Shown: piece by piece, positions 24,641 to 31,990 of the stretch
Position numbering within the stretch: position 1 is the stretch's first letter
Layout: every line of letters starts with the position of its first letter
From: Actinomyces sp.
GTDB taxonomy: Bacteria > Actinomycetota > Actinomycetes > Actinomycetales > Actinomycetaceae
Direction: 5' to 3'
DNA: 31,990 nt
Assembly: GCF_030530635.1 (NCBI RefSeq)
Contig: NZ_JAUMUL010000039.1
Coordinates: 1-31,990, forward strand
Notes under the pieces: generated by a model
What the model saw: only the letters and a program-made list of their open reading frames with translations
Database searches by the model: none
What the model was told of the DNA's origin: nothing
Program-made: the position numbers and the translations under genes

Positions 24641-26149
24641 CTAGTCCTCCTCCGCACCGCGCCGCAGGAGTTCGTCGGTGAGGGCGGCGTTTATGATCCG
24701 CTCATATGCGGCGACCTCCCGCTTCTCCCGCGCGCCGAGGAATGATCCCTCGAAGAATCGGGAGTAGAGCATGTATACGAGCGTCTTGAGCAGTGGGGCG
24801 TCCTCCGGGTCGGTGCTCGTGGAGAATACGTGCCGGTAGCGGTCGTTGAGCCTGAGGACGCGCCGCTCGATGTCCGCCTCGACCAGGCGGCCGGCGGGCA
24901 TGCGCTCCCAGCGGATCGCGATGGGGTCCGCCTCGGCGAATTCGACGGAGTCCCCGATGGCGTCGTACACGTCCCGATCGAGGCCTCTGGTGGGCTCGAC
25001 CAGCCTGATCGGGCGCCTCTCCCGCCTGCGGCCCGCCACGGCGGTGTTGCGCGCTGAGGCCAGCAGATCCGAGAACGTGCCGACCTCCTCGCCCACTGCG
25101 TCGTGAACGGCCCGGCGCATCTCCGGCTCCAGGACTACGCCGGACTTCTCGGGGTTGATGCGGACCACGTCCAACAGGGCATCGCCTACGTTGATGCCGA
25201 TGCGCAGGTTCTCGTAGTCCCTTCCGCCCTCGGTGAGCGAGTTCCAGCCGCCGAGTTGCAGCAGGCGGTCGTTGCGGTAGACGTACAGGCCCTGCCCGCC
25301 CTCCGCCGAGGACAGCCGCTGCGACGCCGTCACTCCGGGAGCGTTCAGGGCGCCGTCGGTGAGGATGACGGCGGTGAACTCGAAGGGGATTCGGCCCACC
25401 TCTCCCGCGAGCCGGTGCGGGTGCACGGCGGTGATGCCGAGGGCGAGCGGGTCCAGCGCCCGCACCTTGCGCGCGGGGCCGGCCTGCGCCGATTCGGGGT
25501 CGTACTCGTCGACGGTGATCTCGACCGCGCCGCGAGCGATGATCCGGTGGAACACGAGTCCGAGGTAGTCGCGGACGTCCTCTACGAGTCCGCTGATCCA
25601 GGAGCGCCGCTCGTCCCGGTCCGGGGAGGTGAGGGCGTTGTGGAATCCGGTCCAGTGGACGGCCGTCCCGGTCACGGGTGCGCCGCCGCCCGTGCGTACC
25701 AGTGGGCCGTCGAGGACCCGGCCGACCTGTGCGGGGTCGAGCGTGTGCACGCGGGTCGGCTCGTCCTTGGTGATGCGACGCCCCACGGGCACGCCGCCGA
25801 TGGCGCGGGAGTAGACGTCGAGGGTGTCGGTCTGACTGAGGGAGGCCGCCTTCAGTCCGAGTCCGTAGTGTCCGAGGTCCGTGTCCCCGTAGTCGCGGCG
25901 CCGGGACAGTGCCATGGCCGCGTCGATGCCGGGGTCGTCCATGCCGCGGCCGTCATCGATGACGAGCAGACCGGTGACGAAGTCGTCCTCGGTGAGGATG
26001 CGGATGCGCACGTTGGCGGCGTCGGCGTCGATGGAGTTGTCCACGAGATCGGCGAGCGCCGTGGGGAGTTCGTGGTGGGTTCCCAGGGCGTCGGCGATCG
26101 ACGGATCCGGCGGGACGGTCCTCGATGAGACGGCGGTGATGGCCTCCAT
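24641..26149 (-). CDS. GHKL ATPase, MutL/MORC/Hsp90-like
   Basis: A 502-aa ATPase of the GHKL fold. Motif N is ADLVDNSIDADA (33-44, N38 for Mg), motif G1 is IDDGRGMDD (64-72) and motif G2 is LGHYGLGLKAAS (92-103). This set is typical of the MutL/MORC branch described in prokaryotic restriction-type operons together with Z1 and PD-(D/E)XK proteins. The C-terminal half has no recognised catalytic domain. ATP-driven dimer clamping around DNA is the family behaviour. A strong GGAGGAG site precedes ATG 26149, with a 1-nt gap from the DUF499 gene and a 3-nt gap to the nuclease gene. It is distinct from the GHKL region of the AlbA_2 protein at 18305-20026, so the island has two such ATPase domains. 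Confidence 0.88.
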   Translation of the reverse strand: MEAITAVSSRTVPPDPSIADALGTHHELPTALADLVDNSIDADAANVRIRILTEDDFVTGLLVIDDGRGMDDPGIDAAMALSRRRDYGDTDLGHYGLGLKAASLSQTDTLDVYSRAIGGVPVGRRITKDEPTRVHTLDPAQVGRVLDGPLVRTGGGAPVTGTAVHWTGFHNALTSPDRDERRSWISGLVEDVRDYLGLVFHRIIARGAVEITVDEYDPESAQAGPARKVRALDPLALGITAVHPHRLAGEVGRIPFEFTAVILTDGALNAPGVTASQRLSSAEGGQGLYVYRNDRLLQLGGWNSLTEGGRDYENLRIGINVGDALLDVVRINPEKSGVVLEPEMRRAVHDAVGEEVGTFSDLLASARNTAVAGRRRERRPIRLVEPTRGLDRDVYDAIGDSVEFAEADPIAIRWERMPAGRLVEADIERRVLRLNDRYRHVFSTSTDPEDAPLLKTLVYMLYSRFFEGSFLGAREKREVAAYERIINAALTDELLRRGAEED

Positions 26150-26150
26150 A

Positions 26151-29100
26151 TCACTCCTCCGTGAATCGTCCCGGCTTGATGCCGAGCGTACGCGCGTTCT
26201 CGGTGACCGTGCGCACGGTGTCGGCGTTGAATCCGTTGTAGCGACTGGCCTCGATGTCCACCTCGATGCTGAGGGCGTCCGCGTCGCCCGCCTGCAGGTG
26301 GGCGATCACCTCCTCGGCGAGTTGCGCGAGTTGCGCGGCGACGTCCCTTCCGGGGTCGATCTCGGCCACGCCCTTGAACCTGGCGTTGGCCACGCGGGGC
26401 TCCACGGCGGGGGAGGTCGCCGCCCCACCGCCTCGCGGAGCGGCGGCACCGGTCGTGACGCGCCGTACCGCCGTGCCGGAGTCGGTCTCGGCGGACGCGA
26501 CCTCGGTGGTGTCCTCCGCGCCGGCCCGCTCCTCCTCGCGGCCGCGCTGGGCGCGGGCGAGCGTGGGCGAGACGAGGAGAGTGGTGTCGGTGATCCGCGG
26601 CGCCTCGTCCTCGAGCGGGAGGCGCAGGTCGATGAAGTCGCCGTGGGAGGCGTCGTAGTCGGCGGCGAGCGCGAATCCGACGCTCTCCCAGCCGATGTCG
26701 TTCATGACGGAGGCGACGGCGTCCAGCAGTACCCGTTTGTCCCGCAGGCGCGGCATGTAGGGGTACCGGGTGAAGTAGGACCACAGCTCGCCGACGGCGA
26801 TCCTCCCCTCGTTCCACCTGCCGCGCAGGTTCGGGCCCTGGAGCACCAGTGCGATGGCGGTCGGGGTGAGGGCGGTGAGGATGAGGTCCTGCCGTCCGAG
26901 CCTGGTCCCGGCCCGGACGGCGATCCGCTGCTCCTCGCCCTCGATTTTGAGCGCCTCGATCTCGGGCGGGCGGGAGCCGTCGTCCTGGACCGGATAGAGG
27001 GCCCAGATCCATGCGGCCGCGACGGCGCGTTCCGCGGCGCCCCGGGTCTCCTGGGCCTTGCGCCGCGCCTGGTCGGCCTGGCTGACCGTGAGGTCGTGGT
27101 CGCGGATCGAGGTCTCCTCGGCCATCTGCGACCATGCCATGTGGATGCGGAGCGCCTGCTCGGCGTCCGCCCAGCGTCCCCCTTCGGGGGCGACGGCGAT
27201 CAGGGCGTTGACGTTGCTGCGGGGGGCGGATCCGCGGTTGCGCAGGAGCTCCTCGGTGAAGTCCCGGCCGGGCCCGGCCGGCTGGGAGCCTCTGCCGTTC
27301 CTCGGGACGACGGTGTGGGCGGGTCCGAGGATGACCAGGGTCGCCTCCTGCGCGTCGGGCACGTCCCCCGTGGATGTCGGGGCGACTATGACGTCGGCGA
27401 ACTCCGGCGCCCGGCCGGCGACCGCGATTCCACGGAGCACGGAGACGGCGGCTCCAGCCACGTCTGCGGCGTCGATGAGTCCGGCCCGGTCGGTGACCAT
27501 GCGATTGAGCGAGGGCTGCCGGTCGTACCAGCTGCGGGTCCCCTGGGTGTAGACGTAGGTGGCGCGGTCGGTGAGCAGTTGCAGGGCGGAGCCGAAGTTG
27601 CCGAGCGTGTCCCCGGGCATGGCGACGCCGAGGAAGATGCGCTGCCTGTCGATGCCCTTGTGGGCGGTGTCGAGGGTGGCCGCGGAGCCGAGGAAGAGTG
27701 TGCGGGCGATGCGGCGGGTCAGTGCCCGCTTTCCGAACAGCTGCCGGTCGCGGTCGACGCCCAGGGGGGTGGCGTTCTCGCCGTCGACGTCGGTCTCGAT
27801 GATGGTGCGCCAGGCGTCGTCGAGGTAGCCGGCGATCTCGTCGCGCACGGCGGCGTCGTCGAAGGGGATGGAGCCGGGCATGATGAGCGGGGCGTCGTCG
27901 CCGGCCTGGGCCAGGGAGTGGACCACGGCGCTCATGAGGCGCAGGACGCCGCGGGTGCGCTGGAACCGCTCCAGTGAGGACCAGTCGCCGTAGAGCCGGT
28001 CGAACAGTTCGGGGTGGATGGGGTAGGAGTCGCGCAACCGCCGCTCGTAGTCGGGTTGGAAGGTCTCGGGGGGCAGTTCGCCGCGCTGTCCCCGGTAGTA
28101 CTCGACGAATCGCTTGACGGTGGCGTCGCGTTTGCGGATGCCGTCGGCGTCCAGGTCTGTGAACAGGCGACGGCGCACGATCTCAAAGCTCTCGCCGGAG
28201 GATGCGGGGCTCCAGTTGTGGGCGACGCGGGCGACGACGTGCTGGAGCCGCTGGAGGGCCTCGCGTCCGCCGTCGCCGCCGATCTCCAGTTCGGAGGCGC
28301 GGGTGACGGTGCCGTCCTCGCGGATGTCGGAGGCGGGGATGGAGACGAGCAGGAGGGCCCCGGGTACGCCCTGGACGGCGGCGGTGAGTTCCTGGGCGAA
28401 GGTGAACTGTGTGTCGAAGCTGCCTCCGGCCAGGCCCTCGCGTCCGTAGAGCCCGCGCGCGTAGGCGACCCATTCGTCGATGAGGATCAGGGCGGGGGCG
28501 TGGTCGGAAATGAGGGTGCGCAGTGCGGCGCCGGGGTTGGTGCCGGTGCGGTCGGCCTGTTCGACCAGCGCGTAGCCCTCGGCGCCGCCGAGCTGCCAGG
28601 CGAGTTCACCCCACAGGGTGTGTACGACGGTGCCGTCGGGCTTCCTGGTGGGCTGTCCGGGGGAGATCTCGTTGCCGACGATGGCGACGCGGCTCACGCC
28701 CTTGGGAATCGGGGTGCCGGAGAGCAGTTCCTGCACGTCCTGGGGGAGCTGTTCGAGTGGTGTTCCGCCGGCGAGGTGCCAGGCGGCCAGCATGGAGTGG
28801 GTCTTGCCACCGCCGAAGGTGGTCTGGAGGTTCACGACGGCCTGGGCGTTGGGATCCTTGGACAGCCGCCGGGCGGTCATTCTCAGCAGGGTCTTGAGGC
28901 CCTGGGTGAGGTAGGTGCGTTCGAAGAAGCGGACGGGTTCGACGTACTCCTCGGACCCCTGGCCGTGGGCCACCTGGTGCAGGTCGGCGGCGTACTCGGC
29001 CTGGCCGTAGTCGCCGGAGACGATGTCGGGATGCGGGCGGACGACGTCCCGCCAGGGGTCGAGGCCCTTCTCCCCCAGGTCGGGCATGGCGACGGCGGTG

Positions 29101-29564
29101 GCGCGGGTGTCGCGCCTGGTGGCGGCGTCGTATGCGTGGCGCAGGCTGTCCTGCTTCATCCTGCGGATCTGGTCCGCCTCCGCGGGGGCGTTGATGGCCC
29201 GCAGCAGGCGCTCCGCGGTGTCGAGGGCGCGGTAGGTGTCATCGGTGCTGAAGGGATTGTTGTGGGCCCAGTTGTTGCGGATGTCGCGCAGTTCGCCGGC
29301 GAGGTTCTGCTCGCCGCGAGACAGCACGCCGCTGACGACGAAGCCCATGTTTCCCATGCGCTCGGTGATGAGCCGCAGCTGGCACTGGAGGTCGGAGGGG
29401 CTGTAGGTCCTGTCCGTGCGGCCGTCCTTCTGGGCCAGCAGGTCGGTCCAGGCGACGCCCGGGGGGAGTTTCGGGGAGACGACGCCGTTGATCCAGGGCT
29501 CCAGGGCGTCGGCGACGATCTCTATGGCCCGGCCGACTCGGGCGCGATTGGATGGGGCGGGCAT
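26151..29564 (-). CDS. DUF499 ATPase with N-terminal Swt1-like HEPN domain
   Basis: A 1137-aa protein. Residues 1-125 resemble a Swt1-like HEPN domain and contain the RNase motif R-x4-H as RNNWAH (R96 to H101). A large DUF499 ATPase region follows with Walker A FGGGKTHSM (250-258, K254) and Walker B ILIDEW (360-365). A second half without named catalytic motifs ends in an Ala/Gly-rich linker (near 1010-1060) and a small C-terminal domain. DUF499 genes commonly sit beside DUF1156 methyltransferases, as here: the upstream gene ends 1 nt before this start, and GGAGGA lies 8 nt ahead of ATG 29564. The role could be an ATP-driven sensor or motor that controls restriction, with HEPN RNase activity as a possible toxic arm. 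Activity is inferred from motifs. Confidence 0.88.
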   Translation of the reverse strand: MPAPSNRARVGRAIEIVADALEPWINGVVSPKLPPGVAWTDLLAQKDGRTDRTYSPSDLQCQLRLITERMGNMGFVVSGVLSRGEQNLAGELRDIRNNWAHNNPFSTDDTYRALDTAERLLRAINAPAEADQIRRMKQDSLRHAYDAATRRDTRATAVAMPDLGEKGLDPWRDVVRPHPDIVSGDYGQAEYAADLHQVAHGQGSEEYVEPVRFFERTYLTQGLKTLLRMTARRLSKDPNAQAVVNLQTTFGGGKTHSMLAAWHLAGGTPLEQLPQDVQELLSGTPIPKGVSRVAIVGNEISPGQPTRKPDGTVVHTLWGELAWQLGGAEGYALVEQADRTGTNPGAALRTLISDHAPALILIDEWVAYARGLYGREGLAGGSFDTQFTFAQELTAAVQGVPGALLLVSIPASDIREDGTVTRASELEIGGDGGREALQRLQHVVARVAHNWSPASSGESFEIVRRRLFTDLDADGIRKRDATVKRFVEYYRGQRGELPPETFQPDYERRLRDSYPIHPELFDRLYGDWSSLERFQRTRGVLRLMSAVVHSLAQAGDDAPLIMPGSIPFDDAAVRDEIAGYLDDAWRTIIETDVDGENATPLGVDRDRQLFGKRALTRRIARTLFLGSAATLDTAHKGIDRQRIFLGVAMPGDTLGNFGSALQLLTDRATYVYTQGTRSWYDRQPSLNRMVTDRAGLIDAADVAGAAVSVLRGIAVAGRAPEFADVIVAPTSTGDVPDAQEATLVILGPAHTVVPRNGRGSQPAGPGRDFTEELLRNRGSAPRSNVNALIAVAPEGGRWADAEQALRIHMAWSQMAEETSIRDHDLTVSQADQARRKAQETRGAAERAVAAAWIWALYPVQDDGSRPPEIEALKIEGEEQRIAVRAGTRLGRQDLILTALTPTAIALVLQGPNLRGRWNEGRIAVGELWSYFTRYPYMPRLRDKRVLLDAVASVMNDIGWESVGFALAADYDASHGDFIDLRLPLEDEAPRITDTTLLVSPTLARAQRGREEERAGAEDTTEVASAETDSGTAVRRVTTGAAAPRGGGAATSPAVEPRVANARFKGVAEIDPGRDVAAQLAQLAEEVIAHLQAGDADALSIEVDIEASRYNGFNADTVRTVTENARTLGIKPGRFTEE

Positions 29565-29565
29565 G

Positions 29566-31990
<2,425 letters not shown>

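Overview
The window is high-GC DNA (by eye about two thirds G+C) with dense, long genes, many GTG starts and actinobacterial gene families (DUF5926, class I aldolase, LacI-controlled GH2 enzymes). It best fits a chromosome segment of an Actinomyces-like member of the Actinomycetota. The genus is inferred from gene content only. No rRNA, tRNA, CRISPR array, insertion sequence or phage gene was seen.

Left half (1-17931): a carbohydrate-use region with two separate beta-galactosidase loci. Locus 1 is a divergent LacI regulator (106-1128, minus), a 1072-aa GH2 beta-galactosidase (1449-4667) and a GPH-type sugar:cation symporter that overlaps it by one base (4667-6073). Two similar operator-like palindromes lie between regulator and enzyme. 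Locus 2 is a second divergent LacI regulator (11504-12517, minus), an EbgA-type GH2 enzyme (12642-15752), its EbgC-type partner (15757-16227) and, after a 216-bp gap, an APC-family amino-acid permease (16444-17931). Two tandem LacI-type palindromes directly follow the ebgA -10 box. Between the loci are an unrecognised 243-aa protein, a class I fructose-bisphosphate aldolase whose promoter carries a Fur/Zur-like palindrome, a fructosamine-kinase-family protein, a DUF5926 protein, and about 1.2 kb of apparently non-coding DNA (10302-11503) with several inverted repeats.

Right half (18305-31990): a defence island, all on the minus strand. Read in transcription order from the right edge, six genes are packed with gaps of 1, 1 and 3 nt and overlaps of 4 and 26 nt: a DUF1156-type DNA amino-methyltransferase (its N-terminus lies beyond the window), a DUF499 ATPase with an N-terminal HEPN RNase motif, a MutL/MORC-like GHKL ATPase, a PD-(D/E)XK nuclease (DUF4420-like), a Z1-domain helicase-like protein and a Vsr-type endonuclease. 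About 125 bp further on lies an AlbA_2/GHKL/winged-helix protein preceded by two 16-bp palindromes, a plausible regulator. The island looks like two known defence modules (DUF1156+DUF499, and GHKL+Z1+DUF4420+Vsr) joined in one operon. The methyltransferase gene also has internal stretches of about 50% G+C, suggesting a swapped segment. This composite system is the most interesting feature of the window.
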